A stretch of 64,000 nt of DNA, from the NCBI GenBank assembly GCA_950295325.1, contig OX485806.1:24368001-24432000 (forward strand), given 5' to 3'. Under the pieces are notes generated by a model. The model did no database searches, was not told the DNA's origin, and saw only the letters and a program-made list of their open reading frames with translations. This DNA is from Polytrichum commune. Taxonomy: Eukaryota > Streptophyta > Polytrichopsida > Polytrichales > Polytrichaceae. The translations under genes were made by a program, and so were the position numbers. Positions 36,670 to 47,808 of the stretch are shown here, piece after piece. Position 1 is the first letter of the stretch; every line of letters starts with the position of its first letter.

Positions 36670-37784
36670 CTATGAGGATGTTTTTGTTTTTGATACCACT
36701 CGAGTCTCTATACTTTTTGCCCTCTTTTTGAAGACACATTTGGTCACGCAAGAAAGTTATGTAGTACCTGAATGTCGTATTTTCGTTAATATGATATGTT
36801 CGCCTCCAATGTCGTACTATTGAGGTTTTTCGAGAAAATGGCCTATTTCAATGTAAAATGTCATCTTCTATACATAATGAAGATACATAAGTATGAAAGG
36901 ACATTGTATTGAAAGCGTATCCTCACAACGTTCCCCTACATGTTCCAAAGTACTAATCACATTTGAACCTTGAAATATGTGGATCCCACCACGCATGCAC
37001 ATTATTTACCTCTACTATATGACAAATTGGACCAAAAATGTCGTATTACGAGTGCCATAGTTGTGGTATGAAGGTAAATTAACACTAGAATGCTTTGTCA
37101 ACGAGAAATGCATTGTATAGACGAAGTGCTGCATACTCAAGCGCTAGAAGGTTAGACAGTAGCACTGTTGGTTTAGTATCATCTTGTTTTGATTCCTTTT
37201 GGGTATCTATGGCGAGGGTTTCACATCTTTTGATACCACTAGGGTATGGGTATATGACAGTATTTGTGTTCTTGATACCATTCGGGTCTATATACCATGC
37301 AAGAACCTTGATACCTAGGTGGAATTGCTCTATAATCCATATAATTTAAAATTCTATTGAACCAAATAATGACTTGGGTATACAAAGATTCTCTCACCAA
37401 GTATCAACATTTGAGTGAAATTACAATCTTGATACCCATGGCTAGGTTCTTTGATACCATTGTGGATGTTGATTGCTTATACCCATTCGCTGGTCCAACA
37501 TTGCTATTAATACCATTGAGAAGCCTTAAGATCTAGGTAATATGCCCTAGTATCAATTTGGTACTATGGTGGTATTTGACCCAAATAATGACCTGGATAT
37601 ACAAAGCTTCACTCATCTTGTGATACCCAGCAAGTATCAATTTCTGACTAGCATTACAATTTTGATACCAGTTGGGTAGACTTTTTGATACACATTTTTG
37701 ATATTGTGTATTGATACCATGCATACTGGTAGAACATTGATCTGAACCCTAAAATTCTAAATAGTGTTGTGGAATTTTATACAG
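36670..37784. other. Non-coding region rich in TTGATACC motifs
   Basis: About ten copies of TTGATACCA-type motifs occur on the plus strand (for example near 36698, 37213, 37277, 37301, 37434, 37451, 37662 and 37713), often preceded by C/T-rich bases and followed by TNGGGT. Spacing is irregular. It may be an intron between relocated gene pieces; no gene is supported. Confidence 0.5.
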
Positions 37785-38152
37785 GTGGTAGAGGGAGATG
37801 ATTGGAGCAGTGTGATTGATGGCCAAACCCAGCAAACTTTGGATGCACCAGCTTCCAGCAACGGAACTGCTGTCGAAAAGACACCCTCAAAAACACCAAC
37901 CGAATTACCAGCACAGATTGTGAGCCCTTTTGCAAATAATTCGGGTGCTCAGACAGGCGGAGGAGGGCTTTACTCAGCAGATTCGTATGAGCTCAGTGTT
38001 GCAAATGTGGACATGGTTCTTGAAGAAGTGCGGCCTTATCTCATTGCTGATGGCGGCAATGTTGAGGACCTCCGCCGATCGGCATGGGTATCCAAGCGGC
38101 CATAAAATTGAAGTTCCCAGACATTAAGCAGGTCATTTTATCAGCACCTTAA
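37785..38152 (+). pseudogene. NFU: NFU-type iron-sulfur scaffold fragment lacking its CxxC region
   Basis: After an acceptor (TTTTATACAG/GTGG) the frame reads VEGDDWSSVIDG and a low-complexity linker. It then reads YELSVANVDMVLEEVRPYLIADGGNV, the start of the NifU C-terminal domain used by plastid NFU proteins to assemble iron-sulfur clusters. The next recognisable part, GMGIQAAIKLKFPDIKQV, lies in another frame from about 38078 and matches the last helix of that domain. The roughly 30 residues between them, which include the cluster-ligating CxxC, are missing, so the remnant cannot hold a cluster. The read-through frame ends SAWVSKRP-stop at 38105. An unseen intron could explain part of this, but no donor/acceptor pair is visible. 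Confidence 0.7.
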
Positions 38153-39221
38153 ATTGTTATGATGGGAACTATGTGGCAGCTTGAAAGTTAGATAGGTTAA
38201 ACCTCGGATTGAATGTATACCTACAGGTTAAATCCAAAACACATGGTGGGTGGTCGTTACTTGCTGAAATAACAAGGCTTAAAATGTGCATTTTTTTCTG
38301 CACACGGTGTTGGGTTCACTCTTTTTGCTGTTAACAAACACATGTGCCAAGTATTCAGTTTTGACTAACCAATTTCAATGATTCAGCACAAAGGAGTATT
38401 CAATTTTTAAAATTGGGAGGTCTTTTGATGATTGGATGGTAGGCAATAATATGTAACTTCTTTTCTCTCATATAAGTTTGAAGCACTGTCTTAAGGATCG
38501 GAGGTTAACAAGTTCGTTTTGCCTTGTAGTCTTCCCCCCTTCAATCTGAGCCTCCAATACATACCAGTAGCAACAGAGTGTTAGTCTCTCTTTAATGTCA
38601 ATGGATTTCATTATACCCTAATTGAAATGAAGTTTCAGTATTTTTTATTTTCTGAGAGGCCAGGAGGAACTTGAAATTGCTCAAGCAGCATTCAACTATC
38701 CCTTCTCGTCTGTTCAAACTAACATGCCACCTAAGGGTTCCTGTGAAGGTTCCAGAAGTTGACTCCACTGCACAGTAGAGTTATGGGACTTTATGTTGGG
38801 AGTTGGTCCTGTATGATTTTTCCATCGGTTGTTTTGCACACAATATGAATAATTGGTTTCCACTTGTGGTGCATGCGCGGAGGTGCTGTTTGAATTTAAA
38901 TAAAATGCAACCTATTTTGGTTCATTGAGGGCCAAAACTCATCTTAACACCTCTCTGACATGCCAAAGTGAGTTTAACCCTCAACGAATCAACATAGAAT
39001 GTTGTTCAAATTGTCATACCATCTCCAAGCGCGCACCAAAAACTTGCCGAACATGAAAAGTGTTGTATGCAAAAACAACCAACTCTTGACCGAAAGTCAT
39101 GTTGAGCTATAGAACTATAGTCTTCAAAATCTTTCAAACTTATAGGCTTTTCTAGAGTTATTTTAATTGGGTTTGACTCTTCATTTCATATTATCTACAA
39201 CCCAGTTTTCAGCTCAAATTT
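38153..39221. other. Intergenic DNA between NFU and TMEM254-like remnants
   Basis: No coding signal. About 75 bp at 39050-39125 ('ccgaacatgaaaag', 'caaccaactc') resemble 9398-9470 and 22867-22940, next to the COG6 tails. This is probably a shared small repeat. An acceptor (TTCTAACTCAG/GTGG) ends the stretch at about 39237. Confidence 0.45.
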
Positions 39222-39551
39222 CCAACTTCTAACTCAGGTGGAACTACTTCCTGTGGACAACTTGGCTGTCAGGACAACTGGGCCCGACACTATGAATGCG
39301 AATCTCCCATTAACATATGACCCTCCAGAAAGTGCACCAAGAAAGTCTCTTCAAAGTGGATTTGAGAGTCCCCCTGTAGTTTTGTGGATTGGCTTAACCC
39401 TAGCATTTATTCTTCTATTTATTTTTGCATTTTATCCTAACATATCCCTATTAGGTCCTTTTGAAGTTTTTTGCATAGGCCTTTATCTCATAGGACCTCC
39501 CAAAGTACTGCAAAATGTAGCATATGTTTCAGCATTGCTTCATGTTGTGGA

Positions 39552-39640
39552 CAGGGTTGTCTATTGTGTCGTGACGGAGGCTAATCTCAGCATAATGTCG
39601 TGTCGTCACGACACGTATCCGTCACGACATTATGCCGGAT
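39552..39640 (+). repeat. hAT left terminus: TIR and subterminal repeats
   Basis: The 13-bp TIR is followed by CTATTGTGTCGTGACGGAGG (39561-39580), which also occurs in direct orientation at 54726-54745. An imperfect hairpin comes next: CATAATGTCGTG (from 39591) and CACGACATTATG (to 39632) are inverse. Such repeated motifs often bind hAT transposase. Confidence 0.8.
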
Positions 39641-39780
39641 GCTGTCTTTATCCTGATGGACTTGAATTTTACCGAATTTTGTGTGTAATTACATTACCCC
39701 ATTTCAGACACGTAGGATGTAAGATGTCCACGTGTGATGACATGTCAGCAAAGTAGAGGTAAAGTGGGGAAAAAATTACT

Positions 39781-39917
39781 AGCCCCCGATCCAACCCCCG
39801 TCCGCCCCCGTTCCCCCCCTTCCGCCCCCCCTCCGCCCCCCCCCGTCCGCTCCCGCCCCCCCCCCCCCCAGTCCGCCCCCGTTAGATTCGTAGTCCTCCT
39901 TCATGAATACTATAAAT
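39781..39917 (+). promoter_or_regulatory. Transposase promoter: C-rich minisatellite plus TATA box
   Basis: 39783-39891 is a C-rich array with CCCCCGTCCGCCCCCGTTCC-like units and long C runs. A TATA box (ctataaatt) at 39910-39918 follows after about 20 bp. An acceptor-like TTTGTATTTGCAG ends at 40133, 15 bp before the transposase ATG, so a short 5'-UTR intron is likely. The same layout recurs before the two other main genes of the element. Confidence 0.6.
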
Positions 39918-40147
39918 TGAGGGTTCAAGGTGCCATTTTTGCCTCGACTGCCATAGTGTGTCTCAAGTCTTTTGATTCTCTTCTGAGGAGTGAGGATTGA
40001 ATGCGTGAGACCCGAATGCAGAGGATACTTTGTCCACTCTAGTGACTGTGAATTAGGGTTGCCCTTGTGGCACTACTCAACAGGACCTAGTATGCGATCA
40101 AAGTTACTTGCTCTACCTTGTTTGTATTTGCAGGTTTTGTTGAAGTC

Positions 40148-43100
40148 ATGCCACGCCGAAATGATGCATGGGATCATTGGTACGAGGATAAGGGGATGGT
40201 TCCTGGTAAATCACAAAGGCAGGTTAAATGTAGGTTTTGCCCGTTCGTCATATCTTACCGAGGAAATAGAATGTTGGCCTACCTTGGTTATAGACCTCCT
40301 GTAGGGGGTGCTTGTGATGTTTCCACATGTAGGATGGTACCCCCGCATATTAGGGTCTTGTTTGAAGATTGCGGAGGCATTGTGCCCTTACATCTAGGCA
40401 TTGAAAATGAGGACCCTCCGGTGCGTGATGATGTACCTCTGGAGCCTATTATAGCGGACTCCGTAGATAGTGAAACAGAGCCTTTGCTTATGTCCCAATC
40501 CACTCAGCATTCTGATGTTGTGGTATATGGCACACCTCCTCGTGAACTACGTCAACTCAACATAACGGAGGGGTTCAATGTGTCAACAAAACAACTCCTT
40601 GATAGAGCATGGGCAACGGCTTTTTATGAAGCTAACATTCCTTTCAACATTGTGAGACATCCTGCATTTGTTCATGCTGTGCGTGAAACTACTCGCCATC
40701 GAATGCCAGCCTACACACCACCATCGTACAATGCACTCCGTACGAAGTTGTTAACTGCAAAAAAAGTTGATCTAGATAGGCAAGTGAAGGAGAAGCTGGG
40801 GAATTCCGTTGACAAATACGGCGTTACAATATGTTGTGATGGATGGGACAATGTGCAAAAGCAACCTCTCCTAAACGTTCTTCAATGTGGCACAAAGGGA
40901 GACGTTTTCTTGGGTACCGTTGATACCACGGGAAATCACAAGGATCATGTCTACGTTGTTGCTCAAATTCAACCATTTGTGGAAAAGGTTGGTCGACATA
41001 ATGTGGTCCAAGTTTGCACCGACAATGCCCCAGTTATGGCCTCCGTTGCTCGCGACTTGATCCGAGCAAATCCCGATCTATATTTTCAAGGATGTGCTGC
41101 ACATTGCCTAGATCTCCTCTTAGAAGATTGGGGGAAGGAGGAATGGGTGAAAAAGTTGGTAAAAAAAGCGCGCCATATTTGTGTTTTTGTTAAAACCACC
41201 ATGTTTCTCAAGCTATATTCCGGAGGTTGTCACCAAATCTCTCACTCCGCCTACCTGTAGAGACCCGTTTTGCAACGAACTTCATCATGATAGAACGTCT
41301 TCTCCAAGTACGCAATGCTTTGGAAAGAATGGTGGTTGATGAGGATTGGCCTACTCTAATGCGTGATTTGAGGAGGAGATCTCGCACCTCTTACATGAAG
41401 GGCTTTGCAGTGCGAAGCTTTATACGTTCGGATGGATTTTGGAACACGTGCGAAAATTTCTTATATATGGTGATCCCGGTTGTTAAAGCTCTTCGTGTAT
41501 TTGATGGCAAGGCGCCTGCAATGGGATTGGCTTGGAGGGTCATGCATGATTTACAAACCCATATTCGTGGATTCAGTAAACCTTCATTTCGCTTAAGCCT
41601 TGAGCTTGCTGCAAATGCTATGCTAACATTTCAAAATAGATGGAGGTTGATGTTGAATGATCTTCATTGGGCTAGAGCGATGTTAAATCCGCTTCTATGT
41701 GGTTGGGCCCCACTCCATGAGGATGAGAATTCGAGGACAATCCTAAATCGAGTTCTTCGCAGGCTTGCTCAAGATGAGGACACTTATGTCCAAATCCTCC
41801 ACCAGTACCAAGATTTCCTTGAAAATCGAGGGCCTTTTGCTGATTCTACTGACCCAAACGTGCATGCCGCACCTCTCCATGAATGGTGGGATGCAATGGG
41901 AGGTGGAGCTAAAGCCCTCCAAACAATAACAAGACGTATCCTTACACAAGTATGTTCTGCATCCGCATGTGAACGCAATTGGAGCATGTACTCATATGTC
42001 CACAACAAGAGTCGCAATCGCTTGAAGCATAGTCGTGCTGAGGACCTCGTCTACATATATACCAATAGTAGGCTCATTCGACACCGGAGGGGTCCAAAAC
42101 CTGCGCAATGGTACGAATTGAATGAGGTCCATTTTGACGATGACCTTGACGAAGAAGATGACGTGGATCCAAATGATAGGGCCGGAAATGATGACGACAA
42201 CAATGTTGATGACATCGACTTTGATTTGGATGATCTCGATTCAGAGAATCATGATTCAGAAGATGAGGATGGCAATGGTAGTGATGGAAACCTTGGGGTG
42301 TTTAATTTTGATGAAGCGGATGTCCCCCAGCATAACGACGGAATGCATGACGATCATGAGGGGTCTATTGGAGGACCACCTTTTGAAACCCTCCATACTG
42401 GACAAGGTTTTCGCTCTGACCATAATGTTACTATGGGGGCAATTGAGAATGTAGGAATTGAAGTAGATTCCTTGCAACCTCGGAGCGATTCTCTTTCTTT
42501 TGGTGGAGGTGACAATGTACTACCCGCAAATGAGCCAACGCATGTTCAACATGATCCACTTCCAGCCACAGTACATTCTGAATCTATGGACACCTCCCTC
42601 ATATCCAATCATTGTATGGAAGATCAAAAGCCCAATGTTCTTGAAATGCCTACAACTCGATTTTGTGCTCTTCAAAGAATTACATCCACATCTACGGTGC
42701 AAGTGCATGCACAACGTCAACATCGTCCTCTCACTCGAAGTATTGCCAATACTTCTAGATTGGGTGTTTCACGTGCAACTACAGTGGGTGCTACTTTGGT
42801 TGCTATACACAATGTTTCAGGAAATGTTGCTATAGAGGCGTCACGCCGTCAATCTGTTCGTCGACATGTTGCTGAGAACATACCAATTGCAATTCCACCC
42901 GCATCAGTTTCGTTTCCACACAGTCAATCCAATGGAAGAGGTGGTCTTGGAGTTGGAGGTGGAAGTACAGTGGGGGATGTTTTTATAGATGGAAGTAGAG
43001 ATGAAGTACACTCAAGTCGTGGTACGGGTGGAGGGCGCCAGAGAACTACGAGAGATGTCAAACGTACTAGGAAGAGGTATAAGGGAAGATCGCTTCCATT

Positions 43101-43332
43101 TATTGCTGAAGACTACAATGAAGATGAGGGTAGACCACATCTAGATGAAAATGACATACATGATATTGAGGGCTCCCGGCCCACCAAGAAGATAATTATC
43201 TCACAACATGACCGAGAGTTGCACCTTTGGAGCGCGACTCCCCAAACAGATGATGATTTCAGCACAGACGAATTTGAAGAGGACCCAAGGTGTGTTGAAG
43301 CAAATGATCCCATAGTACGGATTCGAACGTAA
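40148..43332 (+). pseudogene. hAT transposase, one frameshift
   Basis: I start at the ATG at 40148 (MPRRNDAWDHWYED). Domains in order: a degenerate BED-type finger (KCRFCPFVIS; the His part is altered); a DUF659-type RNase H-like core with CCDGWDN and CTDNAPVM holding the two catalytic Asp; AAHCLDLLLEDW; RFATNFIM; and the C-terminal hAT dimerisation region SACERNWSMYSYVHNKSRNRL with the catalytic Glu. A long acidic tail (DDDLDEEDDVDPND onward) and a basic C-terminal part (RTTRDVKRTRKRYKGR) follow; these are longer than usual. At 41192-41195 an AAAA run needs one more A to keep the frame (FVKNHHVSQAIFRRLSP). As written, the first frame ends at 41260 and the second reads from about 41194 on to 43332. 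The full product would be about 1060 residues. The frameshift could be real or a base-call error. Confidence 0.9.
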
Positions 43333-44042
43333 AGGTTTTGCACAAATGTGGTTTTTGGTGCTCCCACTTACTTCCGTAATTTATTATTTACGTCAAAATT
43401 GATACAACCTTAGGGCCTTCAGTAAGACATTTAGACCATAAAGCGAACGTTACCTTCGCGGTTGTATCGTTTTATTATAGTAATAAAGTTATTTATTGCA
43501 TGTTTAAAAAAAATTAAATACCACATGGTTGTCAACTTGTCATTGCAATTAATATCCAACATCATGTTATGCCATTATTAGTTAATATTTTGTATTATTT
43601 TTACAGTGAATGGAGTTTTATGTTAATTTATTGAGTTTCTTAAAGAAAATATTTTTATAAATATTGCAATCTTATTTTGCTCGATTTTACATGCTTCGTT
43701 GGTGACTTCATCTTTTTTAGAACCTTTCTATGTGTTTTATATAATTATATCTTTATGTGGTATTTAATAATGACTATGTAGTTAATAGTTCTCTTTATTA
43801 TACTATCATATGAATTACTAATATTCAAGTAAGTTTTTAAAAGTTTCGAAAAACATTGAAACATGTGGCATCCATATGCTATCTTTTACACAATCTTAGA
43901 AATGATAACTTGCCGGTAAATCCTCTTCATATTACAACTTCTTTGAACATGAAATATGTTCATTGTGTCCAAAGTTTTCTATCTTCCTATACAACTTCCT
44001 AACCATCATACAAAAATTTCTAATCTGAATCTGAATCGAGGT
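43333..44042. other. Non-coding DNA within the hAT element
   Basis: A+T-rich 3' region between the convergent transposase and RING-like genes. No gene or clear repeat. Confidence 0.5.
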
Positions 44043-46322
44043 CTATTGCAACCCGATTAGCTGGATAAAGACCGCCGTGCCATTGAAGTCATCGTCGTGC
44101 TCATGGAAGTCACCTTCCATGCTTCGCGCTACTCCACGGGTGAGATATGGACGACTTCCAGGAGACAATGGAACGACATTACGTGGTCTAGGCCCACCAT
44201 TTAGCCATTTCAAAACCGCATCATCCGTAACTCTATAGAAGAGTGCATCAATTGCATTCAACTCCAGCTTTTGTGGTGGTACCCCTCCTCAAACTACAAT
44301 TCAATTCTCGGATCCCGTTCTATAGGCATGTCATCTGCATCTTGATCCAAATCATGCTCCGATACTGATTCGAGACTTGCTGCATTATACCAAGGAGAAT
44401 GAGCGCCTCTCTTTAATTGTACGTTTGTTGTATCCCAATACCAACCAAGACATTGGTAAAAAAATATTTTCAAGCCATGCTCGGGGGGCTTGTTGAGATA
44501 TATGGCATCTGCTGCATACGTAATTTGACGTGCACTCCGTGTCCATGCTCCATTTCTGTTCTCGTTTCATAGCTCAACCTTGGCAAAATTATATAACCAA
44601 CTTCACTCAACGTTAGGCATGTAATCCACACATTAGGCATGTAACCCACACGTTAGGCATGTAATCCCGAAGACCAAATTGGAGGTATAAACGAGGATGG
44701 AAGGGTGATCTACAATGAGGACACTGGCGTTTCTTGATCAGACTCCCCATTAGACATTGTGGATGAAATTGTGCCCCACATGATCCAACTTGAAAACATC
44801 CCTCTGGGCCAAATGGGCATTGACAAATCGCACATCCGGATCCGTCGAAAACCATTGCATGTGGATTTGGCCATAACTTCTCACCAGCCATACAGAATGG
44901 ATATTCATGCACTTCTTCCACATCCCAATGGTGATCCTCATCGGGCACTTGATGCCAATCAATGCTCCCACTTGGCAATGTCAAGTCCGCATTTTCATCC
45001 CACCTACTAGAGTACATATGCTCATCTTTTGGCCATGACGTGAGCATCATGTTCCGCATTCTTTGATTGCGGTTCCATTCTTTCTGGATGCTCTCAAACT
45101 CAGCTTCAAATTGACGGGCCTTGGCCATAGCAAACAATGTGCATGTCCTCATATTTTTGCGCTCCACAATCGCATTCAACAAGAATTTCTTCAGCCTTGC
45201 ATTTTGGTCCTCCAGTTGACCAATTTTGGCTTTGTGATCAACAACCACTTTATTGACCACTTGAAGTTGTTGTTGCATGTCCACCAACTCTTTTTGCAAA
45301 GCCTCCATCTTTCCTTGCATTATTTGATTCGTCGTACATACTTCCAAAGCTTATGACCTTGCAATCTTGGCTTCTTCTAAAGCTGTGTCCCTCTTTGCTT
45401 GCAAAGCCTGAAGGTTAATGCCTGTTGGTGCAATTGGTGTACTACTAGACCTGCTAGCCTCCTCCATCGTAAGTATTGCAACCTAATTTTCCAAGTTGAA
45501 AATCCTTGCTTGATACTCACGAATTTCCTCAGCATGTTGCTTACACAATACTTCTATTTTTCTCTCCATCATGTCCGCTCTAAATTCACCAAGGTTTACC
45601 TCGTTAACCACCTCGTTGATCAAGTTGTTGACCTCAATATTTGCCATGTTCTCTTGGAGTTCCATAGCCTCTATGACATCATCCATATTCACAAACGCCT
45701 CTTCGATTACCATCTCCACATCATTGGTTGCTCGACGATGAGGACGTGGCCTTTTTGGTTCCCGACCCTCATGAATTGGGGTCCCAGGCTCATCCACTAG
45801 TTTAGGATTCCTCCTGAACCACTCCGGAACGGGAGTGTATGGAATATCTGGAACTGTACACTTAGTGAATGCAATTCCAATACCTCCAAATTTCTTCTCA
45901 TTCAGAGCATCTAGACTTGCCCAATCCACTCTAACGCGCAACACGTGCTCCGCATACATCATACATGCCACAGACTTCGGAATTGCACTCTTGGGCCATC
46001 TTTCCAAACTGGAGATATTTCTAAGTATTGTTAGAAATCTCCATTTTGTTTCCACGCCTACAAGCTGGATATAACTTGCACTAATGGATTTACAATGTCG
46101 TTTGTAACAATATCTTGGCCACAACCGATCAAAGTGAGGGAAACCCACGTACTGCATTGCAGTCTTCGCAGACCACGGCTGTGGTACATTCTCCTAACCT
46201 GGCCTGGCTTTTTGGGTGTCGTCATCATAAACATCCCACTCCAACTCAGCGGCCTTGCGTCCATATTTCTTGTACTCCCCTGATCCTCCACTTGCCATGT
46301 CTCCAGATCTTCCACTTGTCAT
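44043..46322 (-). pseudogene. Cargo gene of hAT: coiled-coil and RING-like zinc-finger protein, decayed
   Basis: A single uninterrupted frame runs from the ATG at 46322 (MTSGRSGDMASGGSG) to 44613, except for three in-frame stops: TAG at 46196-46194, TAG at 45485-45483 and TAA at 45353-45351. All three are one C-to-T change from Gln codons. Recognisable parts are YVGFPHFDRLWPRY, a long coiled coil (about residues 250-400; EALQKELVDMQQQLQ and QLEDQNARLKKFL) and a RING-like finger near residues 494-540: CAIC, then CGAQFHPQC, then CPHC. RING fingers usually act in ubiquitin ligases; that role here is inference. A 20-bp unit repeated three times (about 44617-44676) shifts the frame after RDYMPN. 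Beyond it the former C-terminus continues in other frames, with more stops (WYWDTTNVQLKRG, then LKWLNGGPRPRNVVPLSPG), to 44043. Confidence 0.65.
44617..44676 (-). repeat. 20-bp tandem triplication inside the RING-like gene
   Basis: Three units of TTACATGCCTAACGTGTGGG type (minus strand). The two extra units add 40 bp, which shifts the frame and ends the protein early. Confidence 0.8.
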
Positions 46323-46743
46323 GTCTCTGGATCCTCCATTTGCCACGTATCCACCCAAATCGTAGTTTCTAAGTCTAATCTAGAACTCTAATTTTTAAAT
46401 TACTAATTGCATTTTATAATAGTGCTACAAAACATCCAAGCATACACTTCAAAATAGTGTAGCTGTGAAATGAGTTAAAAAATATTGTTAAAAAATAAAG
46501 TACAAAAATTTAGCACCCTTCGAGCACCCCGCTACCGGCGCTCACGCAGAGGCCAGTTGACTGGGCGCGTCAAAATGAATGTGCCAAAAAAACCGCCACC
46601 GTGATCACACCCACAAAACACGTGAGTATATAAAAATATGTGAAAAAGGATCCCCAAAAGGGACCCTACACTCCCCCGAGTGCCCCGCAACCCCGCACTC
46701 TTTGGTAGAGGAGGGTTGTCCGGGCGCCCACAAGGAGTGGAGT

Positions 46744-46779
46744 GGGGTATATAAGTGGTCCCCTCCACTTATATACCCC
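46744..46779. promoter_or_regulatory. Perfect inverted repeat with two opposed TATA boxes
   Basis: The arms GGGGTATATAAGTGG (46744-46758) and CCACTTATATACCCC (46765-46779) are exact inverses with a 6-bp spacer. Each arm carries TATATAAG, so core promoters could face both ways. The minus-facing one lies about 440 bp upstream of the RING-like ATG, directly downstream of a C/G-rich tract (46780-47060). Confidence 0.6.
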
Positions 46780-47060
46780 CGTCCACCCCTCCATCCGCTC
46801 TCCGTTCCCACCCGGTTCCCGATCCATTCCCCCCCGTCCGCCCCCGCTCCCCTCCGCGTTCCCCTCCCGTACCACCGTGCCCCCGTACCCGTTCCCCCCG
46901 TACCCCGTACCCGCGTTCCCCCCCCCCGTACGCCCTTCCCGTTCCCACCCGCCCTCGCGTTCCCCCCGTCCACCCACCCCGTTCCCACTTGCCCCCGCGT
47001 TTCCATCCGTCTGCCCCCGCGTTCCCCGCGTTCCCCGCGTTCCCGCCCCGTCCGCCTCTT
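46776..47060 (+). repeat. C-rich minisatellite tract in hAT element
   Basis: About 285 bp of degenerate CCCCCGTCCGCCC and CCCGTTCCC units. Long reading frames on both strands here are artefacts of the composition. It sits upstream of the minus-strand RING-like gene. Confidence 0.8.
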
Positions 47061-47808
47061 TTTCTCCCTAACTAACTAACGCCCTGCTTTCCGAATTCAT
47101 CCATCCACCAAAATACATCGTAATAGCCACCCATGTACTCAAATGAATTCAGAATATCTATCACTTGCACACTAAAATGGAAGCATATGACACTTTCATT
47201 AGTATGCTGAATAGTATCCTTGATACTAAAACGCAAGCTACCATCTGAAGTATTCCAATGTGCAATGCTAAATGTTATAATGTAAATATTTTTTCCATTT
47301 TATGAAGTTACTAATGTTCATAAATAATGTCATATTGGCACTTTAAATCCTCTAGGCATCTAACTTAGGCCCTTCGCAAATAATATATGTGACACTAAAT
47401 ACCATAACCGGTTTACTTATCCACACAAAACTAATTAGGAATCCCTCTAGCAACAAAGTAACCTATGTAGAATAATGACCAACAAATTATCACCGCTATG
47501 GAGATTTTTGATCTATACAACAATTTGTCATAAGGACAAATACACTATAATACACATATTTGCTACTCTAAATATAACATTAAAATTTCAAATTTTATAA
47601 GACAACGATGAACATGCATAGAAGTATGCAATAATAAACGGTTGGTTGAATTTTTAAATTTAAAAAAAATCCTAAAAGTCGTACAACATATTGCACAAGT
47701 AATAAATTTATTATTAGGACGACGGTACAAATGTCCTTTATAAATCACATACATGCGTAAACCATGCATAATCTAATATTCCACTTCATTCCGCCAACTT
47801 GACTTCCG
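47061..47808. other. Non-coding DNA within the hAT element
   Basis: A+T-rich; no gene or repeat recognised. Confidence 0.5.

Noticed and set aside
36670-39237. Helitron carrying the COG6, NFU and TMEM254-like pieces
   Set aside because: Multiple gene pieces would fit, but I found no supported Helitron 5'-TC end, 3' hairpin-CTRR end or Rep/helicase sequence.
42122-42835. ORFs overlapping the transposase tail in other frames
   Set aside because: Shadows of the acidic GAT/GAC-rich coding region.
45399-45800. Plus-strand ORF opposite the coiled-coil region
   Set aside because: The minus strand carries the consistent coding signal (coiled coil, RING); this is antisense.
46152-46198. A 47-bp intron between MTSGRSG...ARPG and YVGFPHFD in the RING-like gene
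   Set aside because: A GT and AG exist, but the phases do not fit and 47 bp is too short for a plant intron. A single TAG in an otherwise continuous frame explains it better.
44613-46322. Possible stop-codon reassignment (TAG and TAA read as Gln)
   Set aside because: The transposase and kinase-like genes of the same element have normal stops and no internal TAR codons. Mutation of Gln codons is the simpler view.
46579-47079. Overlapping long Pro/Arg-rich and Gly-rich reading frames on both strands
   Set aside because: They come from the C-rich minisatellite, which has few stop codons in any frame. No domain or start context.
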